Below are positions 36,077-44,475 of a DNA stretch of 52,725 bases, in pieces (position 1 is the first letter of the stretch; each line of letters begins with the position of its first letter). The position numbers and the translations under genes were made by a program. The notes under the pieces were generated by a model, which saw only the letters and a program-made list of their open reading frames with translations, did no database searches and was not told the DNA's origin. The stretch is from JALSKU01 sp964556545 (GTDB lineage Bacteria > Campylobacterota > Campylobacteria > Campylobacterales > JALSKU01), in the NCBI GenBank assembly GCA_964556545.1, contig CAZKWE010000077.1, positions 1 to 52,725 on the forward strand, read 5' to 3'.

Positions 36077-36884
36077 AGTACCTTCCGTATAAATCTTCTC
36101 GTTTTTGCATCTGTTGCACAAATCCCCACTCTCTTTTTGCAAGTTTAGGAATATTTTTATCAATACCGGCTATAAGCATTTCCTCTTTTTGACCCAATAT
36201 ATACTGCAATTCTCCGCTTGGAGTTGCTAAAAAACTCTCGCCGTAAAATTTCCATGATATATCTTTGTCTGTAAATTCTCCGATTCGATTTGCTCTTAAG
36301 ATATAAGTGCCGTTTAAAAATGCTCTTATCTTTATAAGTTCGGCCCATCTTTTTCTTGAGCCAAAGGTACTTACCGTAGGCAAAAGCACCAAATCAACTC
36401 TTTTTTTCAAAATTTTCAGCCATATTTCATCAAAATGAAGCTCAAATCCATTCAATGCCGCAACTTTTAAACCATTGTGATAAAATATCATAGGTGTGTA
36501 ATCATACTCCAATTCATTATCAAAAAACTTCTCTTCATTCCAATGTTTATAATTGATAAGATACTGCTGTTTTTTATAGTAGGTAGCTCTTGGGGTAAAT
36601 CTTGCTATACATTTGTAAATCTTATCTTTTTTAAACCGGACAATAGGAGCAACAACAGTTATTTGATATTGATTTGACAATTCTCTTAAAACTCTTATCT
36701 TATGTTTTGACTGCTCTTTTATCATACTTTTCGGTATCTTTTCAAGCTCTTTGAAAAAACTGTTTAAATTATACTCTCCCAAAAGCACAAGAGAGATATC
36801 CCTTTTTTTGCAAATCATAAGATAATAATCAAGCTTAGCTTTGCTCATTGGAAGAGTTGAAAGCTGAAGTGCGGCTATATTCAA
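36060..36884 (-). CDS. Nitrilase-fold protein lacking the catalytic cysteine
   Basis: 274 residues. Nitrilase superfamily by fold: Glu37 in LVLLGEYNL and Lys104/105 after the RATYYKK turn are where the catalytic Glu and Lys should be. The nucleophile elbow that normally reads ICYD or ICWD reads NGFE (Gly146), aligned without gaps over KVAALNGFELHFDEIW. The Cys is therefore replaced by Gly and amidase activity is unlikely. Starts at TTG 36884, overlapping the xseB stop by three bases. C. jejuni has, as I recall, a nitrilase-family gene in the same place. Confidence 0.82.
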   Translation of the reverse strand: MNIAALQLSTLPMSKAKLDYYLMICKKRDISLVLLGEYNLNSFFKELEKIPKSMIKEQSKHKIRVLRELSNQYQITVVAPIVRFKKDKIYKCIARFTPRATYYKKQQYLINYKHWNEEKFFDNELEYDYTPMIFYHNGLKVAALNGFELHFDEIWLKILKKRVDLVLLPTVSTFGSRKRWAELIKIRAFLNGTYILRANRIGEFTDKDISWKFYGESFLATPSGELQYILGQKEEMLIAGIDKNIPKLAKREWGFVQQMQKREDLYGRYYDEIQ

Positions 36885-37081
36885 GATATATTCTCACTGT
36901 TTTTGGATAATTCTTCAAATTCCAATTTTGCATTTTCCAGCATTTTTGAAGCTTCTTTTAACTCTTTTATGCCATCTTTGTAAAGCTTCATACTCTCTTC
37001 AAGAGAAATTTCCGGATTCATTAATTTATCAAGAATTTCTTTTGATTTTTCTATCTTTTTTTCAAAATCATTAACTTTCAT
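36881..37081 (-). CDS. xseB: Exodeoxyribonuclease VII small subunit
   Basis: 66 residues. Typical XseB: two helices with DFEKKIEKSKEILDKLMNPEISLEESMKLYKDGIKEL split here at the conserved Pro-Glu-Leu/Ile-Ser-Leu-Glu turn near residues 23-29, followed by a Lys/Glu-rich second helix. Binds XseA, whose gene is not in the window. First gene of the minus-strand series running to 28495. Confidence 0.9.
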   Translation of the reverse strand: MKVNDFEKKIEKSKEILDKLMNPEISLEESMKLYKDGIKELKEASKMLENAKLEFEELSKNSENIS

Positions 37082-37152
37082 ATGTATATCAAACCTTCTG
37101 TTTTTATCATCTATTTTATCAAAACAGGACTTAAAATTGGTTCAAAATATGG

Positions 37153-37158
37153 TATAAT
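37153..37158 (+). promoter_or_regulatory. -10 box for the small gene at 37189
   Basis: TATAAT at 37153-37158. A weak -35 (TTAAAA, 37131-37136) lies 16 bases upstream. AAAGGAGG follows, six bases before ATG 37189, so the small gene has its own expression signals. Confidence 0.55.
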
Positions 37159-37188
37159 AAACTCCAAATAATTTTAAAGGAGGTCATT

Positions 37189-37404
37189 ATGCAAGTACAT
37201 GAGTATTTATTTAGATCACCTTATCCAAGCAAGGTTCAAGTGGGAACTCCCCAAATATCTTCTCAAAAAACCGACACAGCAACAAAAGAAGAAGTAAAAA
37301 CACAAAACAAAAAAGTCCAAAATGATATAAAAAATGCTCAAGTAAAAGCAAAAACCAAAGATATTAAAGCACCAAATACCAATAAATTGGACATATATGC
37401 GTAA
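37189..37404 (+). CDS. Small Lys-rich protein, function unknown
   Basis: 71 residues, with a near-perfect Shine-Dalgarno AAAGGAGG and its own -10 box, so it is real rather than a chance frame. N-terminus FRSPYPSKVQVGTPQ, a Lys/Gln/Thr-rich hydrophilic middle (about 25-60) predicted disordered or helical, and the short C-terminal motif LDIYA. No signal peptide, no membrane segment, no cysteine. It stands alone between divergent xseB and convergent metX. I do not recognise a family. Confidence 0.75.
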   Translation: MQVHEYLFRSPYPSKVQVGTPQISSQKTDTATKEEVKTQNKKVQNDIKNAQVKAKTKDIKAPNTNKLDIYA

Positions 37405-37441
37405 CCAACCGATATGTTTTATAAACTTTAAAAAGTAAGTT

Positions 37442-37472
37442 TTTTTAAACAACCGTTTTGGTTGTTTAAAAA
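37442..37472. terminator. Palindrome between convergent small gene and metX
   Basis: Perfect 13-bp inverted repeat (37442-37454 with 37460-37472) with a 5-base loop, in the gap between two convergent genes. Symmetric placement suggests a shared terminator, but the T-run precedes and the A-run follows the stem core AAACAACC, so it depends on the stem and not on a classical U-tail. Confidence 0.5.
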
Positions 37473-37479
37473 TTCTGAC

Positions 37480-38586
37480 TTATAAATCGCCTAAAGCCTT
37501 GGATATATACGGCACAAATTTATCAACTTCAACCAAAAAAGCATCATGTCCGTAGTTGCTGTCTATACAATGGTACTCTACCAATTTTTCTTTTCCTATA
37601 TGTTTCATACTTTTTAATATCTGTTCCATCTCTTCTTTAAAAAAGAGTTGATCACTTTTTATGGATAAAAGAGTTAATTTGCTTTTTATATTGGAAAATG
37701 AATCTTCCAAAGAGTCATAATTTCTGCTTGCATCAAAAATATTTATGGCTTTTGTAATATACAGATAACTTAAAGGGTCAAAATATTTGGAAAAATTATA
37801 TCCATTGTAATCAAGATATCTTTCTACTTGAAATCTTCCGAAAAGTTCATACAATCCTTCGGTTTCCACATAATTCCTGCCGAATTTTTTTTGCATCGAA
37901 TTTTCACTCAGATAACTTATATGGCCACTCATTCTGCCTATTGCCAAGCCATCAAGCCCGTTCTCTTTTATATCATTTATATTATACATACCTCCGTTAA
38001 ATCGGGGGTCTTTTACAATAGCCTCTCTTGCAACTTTATTAAAAGCTATTGCCCATGGCTGAGTTGCATAAGTAGAAGCTATGATAATATTTCTTTTTGT
38101 AAAATGAGGATACTCAATAGCATAGCAAAGAGCTTGCATACCCCCCATAGAACCTCCTATAACCGCATGGGCTTCATAGATACCAAGCGAATTAAAAAGG
38201 CTTATTTGTGCTTTTACCATATCGCTTATGGTTATAACCGGAAACCTTAGCCTGTATGGCTCACTTGAGGGATATTTTGGAGACATTGGTCCTGTTGACC
38301 CGAAACAGCTTCCTATAACATTGGTGCATATTACAAAATATTTTGTCGTATCTATACATTTTCCGTCACCAATCATATCATCCCACCACCCGGGCTTTCT
38401 ATCATTCTCATAAAATCCCGCGGCATGATGAGAACCGGTCAATGCATGACAGATAACTACAACATTACTTTTATCTTCATTTAATTCTCCGTATGTTTCA
38501 TATGCTATATCATACGGCTCCAAAATCCTACCGCTCTCAAGATATAAAGGACTTGTAAAATGCTTAACAGCAGTAGTTATCTTCAA
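37480..38586 (-). CDS. metX: Homoserine O-acetyltransferase
   Basis: 368 residues, alpha/beta hydrolase-fold acyltransferase of methionine synthesis. VICHALTGSHHAAG, nucleophile Ser146 in VIGGSMGGMQAL, and the Asp/His end CIDSNYGHDAFLVE. Sequence cannot distinguish acetyl from succinyl donor with certainty. The only usable start is TTG 38586, one codon after an in-frame stop and 17 bases from guaB. Confidence 0.94.
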   Translation of the reverse strand: MKITTAVKHFTSPLYLESGRILEPYDIAYETYGELNEDKSNVVVICHALTGSHHAAGFYENDRKPGWWDDMIGDGKCIDTTKYFVICTNVIGSCFGSTGPMSPKYPSSEPYRLRFPVITISDMVKAQISLFNSLGIYEAHAVIGGSMGGMQALCYAIEYPHFTKRNIIIASTYATQPWAIAFNKVAREAIVKDPRFNGGMYNINDIKENGLDGLAIGRMSGHISYLSENSMQKKFGRNYVETEGLYELFGRFQVERYLDYNGYNFSKYFDPLSYLYITKAINIFDASRNYDSLEDSFSNIKSKLTLLSIKSDQLFFKEEMEQILKSMKHIGKEKLVEYHCIDSNYGHDAFLVEVDKFVPYISKALGDL

Positions 38587-38603
38587 CTCTCATACTTTCA
38601 TTT

Positions 38604-40052
38604 TTAATTTATATGATAGTTAGGTGCTTCTCTTGTAACCATAACATCATGTACATGACTCTCTTTGAGCCCCGCACTTGTGATTTCTACAAATTCGGCT
38701 TTTTCCTGATAATCTTTTATATCTTTTGCACCCACATATCCCATAGAAGATCTAAGTCCGCCTATGAGTTGATGGATAACATCACCTACTTTTCCACGAT
38801 ACGGTACCCTGCCTTCTATCCCTTCGGGGACAAGTTTTTCCTGAGCAGTTCCCTCTTGAAAATATCTATCACTGCTTCCTTTTTGCATAGCTCCTATGCT
38901 TCCCATTCCTCTATAATTTTTATACTGTCTGCCTTGATACATGATAAGATCTCCGGGGCTTTCATCTGTGCCTGCAAGCAAACTTCCTATCATTACAGAG
39001 CTGGCGCCGACAGCCAAAGCTTTTGAAATATCTCCTGAATACCTTATGCCGCCATCTGCGATAACAGGCACTCCAAGTTTTCTTCCGGCTTCGCTGCATT
39101 CATCAATAGCACTTATCTGTGGCACTCCCACACCGGCAACTATTCTTGTGGTACAAATACTTCCCGGTCCTATTCCTACTTTAACGGCATCTGCTCCTGC
39201 TTCAACCAAAGCTTCAACTGCCTCTTTTGTGGCTATATTTCCTGCAATTATATCAATGTCAAGCTCTTTTTTTATCAATTTAACCGTATCTATAATTCCC
39301 TTTGAATGACCGTGTGCAGAATCCAAAACAAGCACATCAACCCCTGCCTCAACAAGAGCTTTTGCTCTGTCAAGCTGACCTACGCCTATAGCGGCTCCAA
39401 CTCTTAGTCTTCCGTTATTATCTTTGTTTGCATTTGGATACTCTTTTCTTTTCTTGATATCTTTTATGGTAATAAGTCCTGCAAGTCTTCCGTTTTCATC
39501 AACCAAAGGAATTTTTTCTACTTTGTTTTTATGAAAAAGCTCTTCGGCTTCATCTATGGTAGTTCCCTTCATTGCAGTAATAAGAGGGGCTTTAGTCATA
39601 TCCTCTTTTACTTTTTTCTCAAAATCTTTCTCAAATCTAAGATCCCTATTTGTCAATATACCCAACAATCTGTCATCTTTATCCACAACAGGGACTCCTG
39701 ATATCTTATATTCGGCCATGATAGCCAATGCTTCTTTTATCTTTGCATCAGGGCTTATTTTAATCGGATCCGAAATTACTCCGCTTTCATTTTTCTTTAC
39801 TTTTTTTACTTCATGTACTTGTGATAATATATCCATATTTTTATGAATAATTCCGATACCGCCAAGTCTTGCCATGGCAATTGCCGCTCTATGTTCGGTA
39901 ACGGTATCCATAGCTGCCGAAACCAGAGGAATATTCAGAGGAATATTTTTTGTAAGCATTGTTTTTACTTCAACCTCTTTTGGTAAAATTTCAGAGTACT
40001 TGGGTACCAACAAAATATCTTCAAAAGTTAGAGCTTTTTTTCTTATCCTCAT
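38604..40052 (-). CDS. guaB: Inosine-5'-monophosphate dehydrogenase
   Basis: 482 residues, first committed step to GMP. Barrel start KALTFEDILLVPKYSEILP, two CBS domains inserted at about 92-205, catalytic Cys300 in GPGSICTTRIV, and the flap with YFQEGTAQEKLVPEGIEGRVPY. AAGGAT precedes ATG 40052. Twelve bases from gatA, the order I recall from C. jejuni. Confidence 0.98.
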   Translation of the reverse strand: MRIRKKALTFEDILLVPKYSEILPKEVEVKTMLTKNIPLNIPLVSAAMDTVTEHRAAIAMARLGGIGIIHKNMDILSQVHEVKKVKKNESGVISDPIKISPDAKIKEALAIMAEYKISGVPVVDKDDRLLGILTNRDLRFEKDFEKKVKEDMTKAPLITAMKGTTIDEAEELFHKNKVEKIPLVDENGRLAGLITIKDIKKRKEYPNANKDNNGRLRVGAAIGVGQLDRAKALVEAGVDVLVLDSAHGHSKGIIDTVKLIKKELDIDIIAGNIATKEAVEALVEAGADAVKVGIGPGSICTTRIVAGVGVPQISAIDECSEAGRKLGVPVIADGGIRYSGDISKALAVGASSVMIGSLLAGTDESPGDLIMYQGRQYKNYRGMGSIGAMQKGSSDRYFQEGTAQEKLVPEGIEGRVPYRGKVGDVIHQLIGGLRSSMGYVGAKDIKDYQEKAEFVEITSAGLKESHVHDVMVTREAPNYHIN

Positions 40053-40064
40053 ACAATATCCTTG

Positions 40065-41420
40065 TTATTTAAGTAATTTTTCCAAAGTATAGGCACCGTC
40101 AAACAAAGTTTGTTCATCAAATGCTTTTGCTATAAATTGTCCGCCGATTGGTAAACCTTTAGCATCAAATCCTACCGGTATCGATATACCGGGAAGTCCG
40201 GCAAGATTAACTGCAATAGTGTACATATCCTCAAGATACATTTCAAGCGGATCTTTTATGCTTCCGAATTCAAAAGCGGTAGTCGGAGTAACAGGAGCAA
40301 ATATCAAATCGGCTTCTTTGAAAATATCTTCAAATTCATCTTTTATAAAATGTCTTGCTTTTTGTGCTTTGATATAATAAGCATCATAATATCCGCTACT
40401 AAGTACGAATGTTCCTAGAAGTATTCTTCTTTTTACCTCATCACCGAATCCTTCTCCTCTTGTTTTTGCATACAACTCTTTTAAATTATTTGCTTCCGCT
40501 GCATTTCCGTATCTTATACCGTCATATCTGCTTAAATTCGCACTTGCTTCTGCTGTTGCTATGATATAGTAAGTTGCTATATCATATTTGGTATTTAGTC
40601 TGTTTTTATATATGATTTTATGTCCGGCATTTTTTAGAGCTTCTATAGACTCTTCAAGTTTTTCCCTTACTTCCTTGCTTGCACTCTCCATATAATTTTC
40701 TATAACGGCTATGGTAAATTTTTTGCTATCTGTCAAATTTGGAGCAACAGGCTTGTATTTGACATTTGCACTTGTTGAATCTCTTTTGTCATATCCGCTT
40801 ATAATATCATACAAAATGGCGGCATCTTCCACATTTTGTGCAAAAGGACCTATTTGATCCAATGAACTGGAAAATGCACTAAGACCATATCTGCTTACCC
40901 TTCCGTAAGTCGGCTTCATACCGACACACCCGCAAAATGCCGCCGGCTGTCTTATACTTCCTCCCGTATCACTTCCGAGTGCCGCAATAGCAATTCCGGC
41001 CGCGACTGCTGCGGCACTTCCTCCGCTACTGCCTCCGGGAACACAGTTGTGGTTGTAAGGATTTTTCGTTTTCCCATAAAATGAGGTTTCGGTTGAACTT
41101 CCCATAGCAAATTCGTCCATATTGCATCTGCCAAACGGGGAAAGTCCTGCTTTTTTTAAATTTTCCACAACTCCCGCATCATAGGGTGCGATATATCCTT
41201 GCAAAATATTGGATGCACATGTTACACTCCAGTTTTTTACCTGAATATTATCTTTTACAGCTATCGGCACACCCTCACCGCAAACTGCCATATCATCTCC
41301 CGTCAACTGCTCCACATAAGCACCGAGTTCTTTTTTTGCTTTTATTTTCAGAGTCAAATCTTTTCTTAACTCTTTCAATTCTTCTTTATTCAAATCAAGT
41401 GCTTTTTTAAGTGTAATCAC
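40065..41420 (-). CDS. gatA: Glutamyl-tRNA(Gln)/aspartyl-tRNA(Asn) amidotransferase subunit A
   Basis: 451 residues. Amidase-signature enzyme that frees ammonia for transamidation. Catalytic Lys56 in VAVKDNI, cis-Ser131 in GGSSGGSAAAVA and nucleophile Ser155 in SDTGGSIRQPAAF. The start is GTG 41420, overlapping the stop of the 34-residue membrane protein by one base (TAGTG), with GGGAG upstream. gatB and gatC are elsewhere. Confidence 0.97.
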   Translation of the reverse strand: MITLKKALDLNKEELKELRKDLTLKIKAKKELGAYVEQLTGDDMAVCGEGVPIAVKDNIQVKNWSVTCASNILQGYIAPYDAGVVENLKKAGLSPFGRCNMDEFAMGSSTETSFYGKTKNPYNHNCVPGGSSGGSAAAVAAGIAIAALGSDTGGSIRQPAAFCGCVGMKPTYGRVSRYGLSAFSSSLDQIGPFAQNVEDAAILYDIISGYDKRDSTSANVKYKPVAPNLTDSKKFTIAVIENYMESASKEVREKLEESIEALKNAGHKIIYKNRLNTKYDIATYYIIATAEASANLSRYDGIRYGNAAEANNLKELYAKTRGEGFGDEVKRRILLGTFVLSSGYYDAYYIKAQKARHFIKDEFEDIFKEADLIFAPVTPTTAFEFGSIKDPLEMYLEDMYTIAVNLAGLPGISIPVGFDAKGLPIGGQFIAKAFDEQTLFDGAYTLEKLLK

Positions 41421-41524
41421 TATTTTTCTCCCTTTTTTACAAAGTATATACCTATACCAATCAGCACAAATATAACCAGTATGGTTTCAACAATAAAACT
41501 AAATTCAACAGGTTTTGCAAACAT
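41420..41524 (-). CDS. 34-residue membrane protein between ileS and gatA
   Basis: A short frame of 34 residues: MFAKPVEFSF, then a hydrophobic helix of about 20 residues (IVETILVIFVLIGIGIYFV) and a KKGEK end. Its ATG overlaps the ileS stop as TAATG and its TAG overlaps the gatA GTG as TAGTG, so it fills the gap exactly and is translationally linked on both sides. The inside-positive C-terminus suggests one inner-membrane helix. I recall a small ORF at the same spot in C. jejuni. Function unknown. Confidence 0.8.
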   Translation of the reverse strand: MFAKPVEFSFIVETILVIFVLIGIGIYFVKKGEK

Positions 41525-44289
41525 TATACTTCACAACCTCTTTGCTCTTTTTTTCCGCTGCATCTGTTGCAAAGTTCACCCTCGGCTTTTGCTCTTTGTT
41601 TCCAGCATCTTGGACACTTGTATCTTTTTGCATAATATATTTTAAATTCATCTTCACCTACTGTAAAAGTACCAATAGGCTCATCATCTATCTTACACAC
41701 TATATTGCTGATTGTAAACCAGTCTTCACCGTCTGCTCCGCTTAATTTTACAAGCTCTTTTGACTTGCTGTATATGACCAGTTCAAGAGTAGATTTGATC
41801 TTTTTATCTTTTTTAAGTTCATCAACTATTTCAAAAAATTTCTCTCTTGCTTCTATCATATACTCTTCGTCAAATACGGGTTCTGTTTCAGGCAACTCTT
41901 CATAAACCAAATCAAAAACATCTTCCATATCGCCTTTGATAACTTTTGGAGCATGTTCGATTATTTCATCTGCGGTATATGTTAAAACAGGAGCTATCAA
42001 AGAAAGCATACTTTTGGATATCAGTGCCATGGCACTTTGACTTGCTCTTCTTGTATCACTCTCTTTCGGATCGCAGTAAAGTCTGTCTTTGGAAATGTCC
42101 AGATAAATTCCGCTTAAATGATTTGTTATAAAATGACTTAAAAGTGAAAGTCCTTTTGAAAAATCATACTCATCAAATGCCTCTTTACATTCAAGAAAAA
42201 CTCTATTTGCCCTGTTTACAATCCATATATCCACGGGAGAAAATTTTTCAATACCTACAATCTCATTTAAATCATTTACATTTGCAAGTAAAAATCTAAA
42301 TGTATTTCTTATTTTTCTATATTGCTCCGAAACTTGCTTTAGTATTGTTTCACTAATTTTAAGATCTCCGCTGTAATCGCTCATACCAACCCAAAGCCTA
42401 AGTATCTCAACTCCATATTTTTTAGCTACATCACTTGGAGCCACAACATTTCCTTTGGATTTACTCATCTTTTCACCTTTTTCATCTACGGTAAATCCAT
42501 GAGTTAAGATACTCTTATACGGAGCATGAGAATTTATGGCAGTACTGACAAGAAGCGAGCTTTGAAACCATCCTCTATGCTGATCGCTTCCTTCAAGATA
42601 CATATCGGCAGGATACTCTCCGGCATCATACTCTTCACTTTGAAGTACGGCTTTCCAGGTAGAACCGCTATCAAACCATACATCTAAAATATCAAAAACT
42701 TTTGTTAATTTTTTTGGATCATACTTTGAATCTTTCGGAAGAAGTTCTTCTATACTCAAATCCCACCAGGCATCAGCTCCTTTTTCTTCAAATATATCAG
42801 CAACATACTCCATAATTTTACTGTCAAATATAGGCTCACCCGTACTTTTATCTCTGAAAAATGCGATCGGAACTCCCCAGTCTCTTTGTCTGCTTATGCA
42901 CCAATCAGGCCTGTTTTCTATCATAGATGAAAGTCTTTTTTCTCCGCTTGAAGGATAAAAATTAACTTTTTTTATCTCGCTTAATGCCTTATTTCTAAGA
43001 GAATTATCCTCCTTGTCCATAGCTATAAACCACTGTTTTGTGGCTCTATAGATAACCGGTTTGTGTGTTCTCCAGCAATACGGATATGAGTGTATAAATT
43101 TGGAAGATTTTATAAGTGCATCTCCTAATAATTCAAGAATTTTATCATTTGCTTCAAACACATGCATTCCGACAAACTCTTTTGCATTCGGAAGAAGTTT
43201 CTCTCTAATGAGAGTTTCATCATACAACCCATCTTCATCTACGGGCATTATAACATTTATACCGTATCTTAAAGCTACACGATAGTCATCTTCACCATGA
43301 CCCGGGGCCGTATGAACACATCCGCTTCCTCCGCTCATTTCAACATGTTCACCGAGTATTATCTGAGAATTTCTGTCGTTAAGAGGATTGACGGCGACTT
43401 TTCCCTCAAGATCTTTTGAAGCAAAGGTTTTTACAATATCGCCTTTTACAACATCTTGTTCTTTTAATGAATCAAACAATTTTTTTGCCACTATAAAACC
43501 ATCATTTGTTAGCACATAATCCTCTTCGGGATTTAGAGCTATAGCTTGATTTGCAGGAAGTGTCCAAGGAGTGGTAGTCCATATAATGATACTTGCATCA
43601 TTTTTTATATCCAACTCTTTTTTTGAATCACCACTAAGCTTAAAAGCAACAAATATTGAATAATCCTCTTTATCTTGATATTCTACTTCGGCTTCGGCCA
43701 AAGCAGTTTTTGCAGCCCAAGACCAAAATATCGGCTTGCTTCTTTCGACCAATAATCCTTTTTTCGCTATATCGCATAAAGCTCTGTATATATCAGCTTC
43801 AAAATGAAATTTCATAGTAAGATACGGATTTTCCCAATCCCCGATAACTCCGAGGGCTTTAAACTCCTCTTTTTGTATTTTGTAAAATTTAGTGGCATGC
43901 TCTCTGCATAATTCTCTTATTTTACTTTTTGGAAGTGTATCTTTTTTGGTTTTTCCTATCTTTTTTTCAACTTGTTGCTCTATGGGAAGCCCGTGACAAT
44001 CCCATCCCGGAACATATCTGACATTCTCGCCGAAAAAATAGTGTTTTTTTACTATAATATCTTTCAAAATTTTATTTAGTGCATGACCTATGTGGATATG
44101 ACCGTTTGCATATGGGGGACCGTCATGAAGAGTAAAACTTTTTTTTATATTTTTTCTGTTTCTTTTCATTTTTTCATAAACATTTTTCTCTTCAAACCAT
44201 ACTTTGTATCTTTTTGGTTCATTTTGAGGAAGATTTCCTCTCATAGAAAAAGTGGTTTTGGGCAAAAGCAAACTATCTTTATAATCCAT
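41524..44289 (-). CDS. ileS: Isoleucyl-tRNA synthetase
   Basis: 921 residues. Class I synthetase: PPYANGHIHIGHALNK with HIGH at 66-69, editing domain (about 200-400), WDWDCHGLPIE-type segment (VRYVPGWDCHGLPIE), KMSKSKGN near residue 605, and a C-terminal zinc knuckle CPRCWKQRAKAEGELCNRC. It is the bacterial (IleS1, mupirocin-sensitive type) architecture. CAGGAG precedes ATG 44289, and a 9-bp palindrome lies just upstream of it. Confidence 0.98.
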   Translation of the reverse strand: MDYKDSLLLPKTTFSMRGNLPQNEPKRYKVWFEEKNVYEKMKRNRKNIKKSFTLHDGPPYANGHIHIGHALNKILKDIIVKKHYFFGENVRYVPGWDCHGLPIEQQVEKKIGKTKKDTLPKSKIRELCREHATKFYKIQKEEFKALGVIGDWENPYLTMKFHFEADIYRALCDIAKKGLLVERSKPIFWSWAAKTALAEAEVEYQDKEDYSIFVAFKLSGDSKKELDIKNDASIIIWTTTPWTLPANQAIALNPEEDYVLTNDGFIVAKKLFDSLKEQDVVKGDIVKTFASKDLEGKVAVNPLNDRNSQIILGEHVEMSGGSGCVHTAPGHGEDDYRVALRYGINVIMPVDEDGLYDETLIREKLLPNAKEFVGMHVFEANDKILELLGDALIKSSKFIHSYPYCWRTHKPVIYRATKQWFIAMDKEDNSLRNKALSEIKKVNFYPSSGEKRLSSMIENRPDWCISRQRDWGVPIAFFRDKSTGEPIFDSKIMEYVADIFEEKGADAWWDLSIEELLPKDSKYDPKKLTKVFDILDVWFDSGSTWKAVLQSEEYDAGEYPADMYLEGSDQHRGWFQSSLLVSTAINSHAPYKSILTHGFTVDEKGEKMSKSKGNVVAPSDVAKKYGVEILRLWVGMSDYSGDLKISETILKQVSEQYRKIRNTFRFLLANVNDLNEIVGIEKFSPVDIWIVNRANRVFLECKEAFDEYDFSKGLSLLSHFITNHLSGIYLDISKDRLYCDPKESDTRRASQSAMALISKSMLSLIAPVLTYTADEIIEHAPKVIKGDMEDVFDLVYEELPETEPVFDEEYMIEAREKFFEIVDELKKDKKIKSTLELVIYSKSKELVKLSGADGEDWFTISNIVCKIDDEPIGTFTVGEDEFKIYYAKRYKCPRCWKQRAKAEGELCNRCSGKKEQRGCEV

Positions 44290-44304
44290 AAATAAAACTC
44301 CTGT

Positions 44305-44325
44305 TAACTCATTTTGAATGAGTTA
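44305..44325. promoter_or_regulatory. Palindrome in the ileS leader
   Basis: TAACTCATT (44305-44313) and AATGAGTTA (44317-44325) form a perfect 9-bp inverted repeat with a 3-base loop. On the minus strand the hairpin ends two bases before the CAGGAG Shine-Dalgarno of ileS, so it could affect ribosome access or be an operator. Confidence 0.45.
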
Positions 44326-44369
44326 TAAAATAATGGAGCTTATTTTATCCAAAAAGGCATTAAAATATG

Positions 44370-44397
44370 TTAAACCTCATCAATGGTATGATATAAT
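44370..44397 (+). promoter_or_regulatory. Candidate promoter of the CinA-like gene
   Basis: TATAAT at 44392-44397 with TTAAAC at 44370-44375, 16-base spacer. The -10 is perfect and the -35 is moderate. The transcript would carry about 70 bases of leader with a stem-loop. Confidence 0.5.
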
Positions 44398-44414
44398 TAA
44401 TTGAATTTTCTTAC

Positions 44415-44448
44415 AGGTACTAACCCTTTGGATTTTGTTAGTTTGCCT
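44415..44448 (+). other. Stem-loop in the leader of the CinA-like gene
   Basis: AGG and ACTAAC (44415-44424) can pair with GTTAGT and CCT (44437-44448) across a small internal loop, closing a 12-base loop. It lies between the predicted transcription start and the Shine-Dalgarno AAGGA. No known riboswitch is recognised. Confidence 0.3.
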
Positions 44449-44475
44449 ATAGTGTTTATTTATTAAGGAAAAAAT

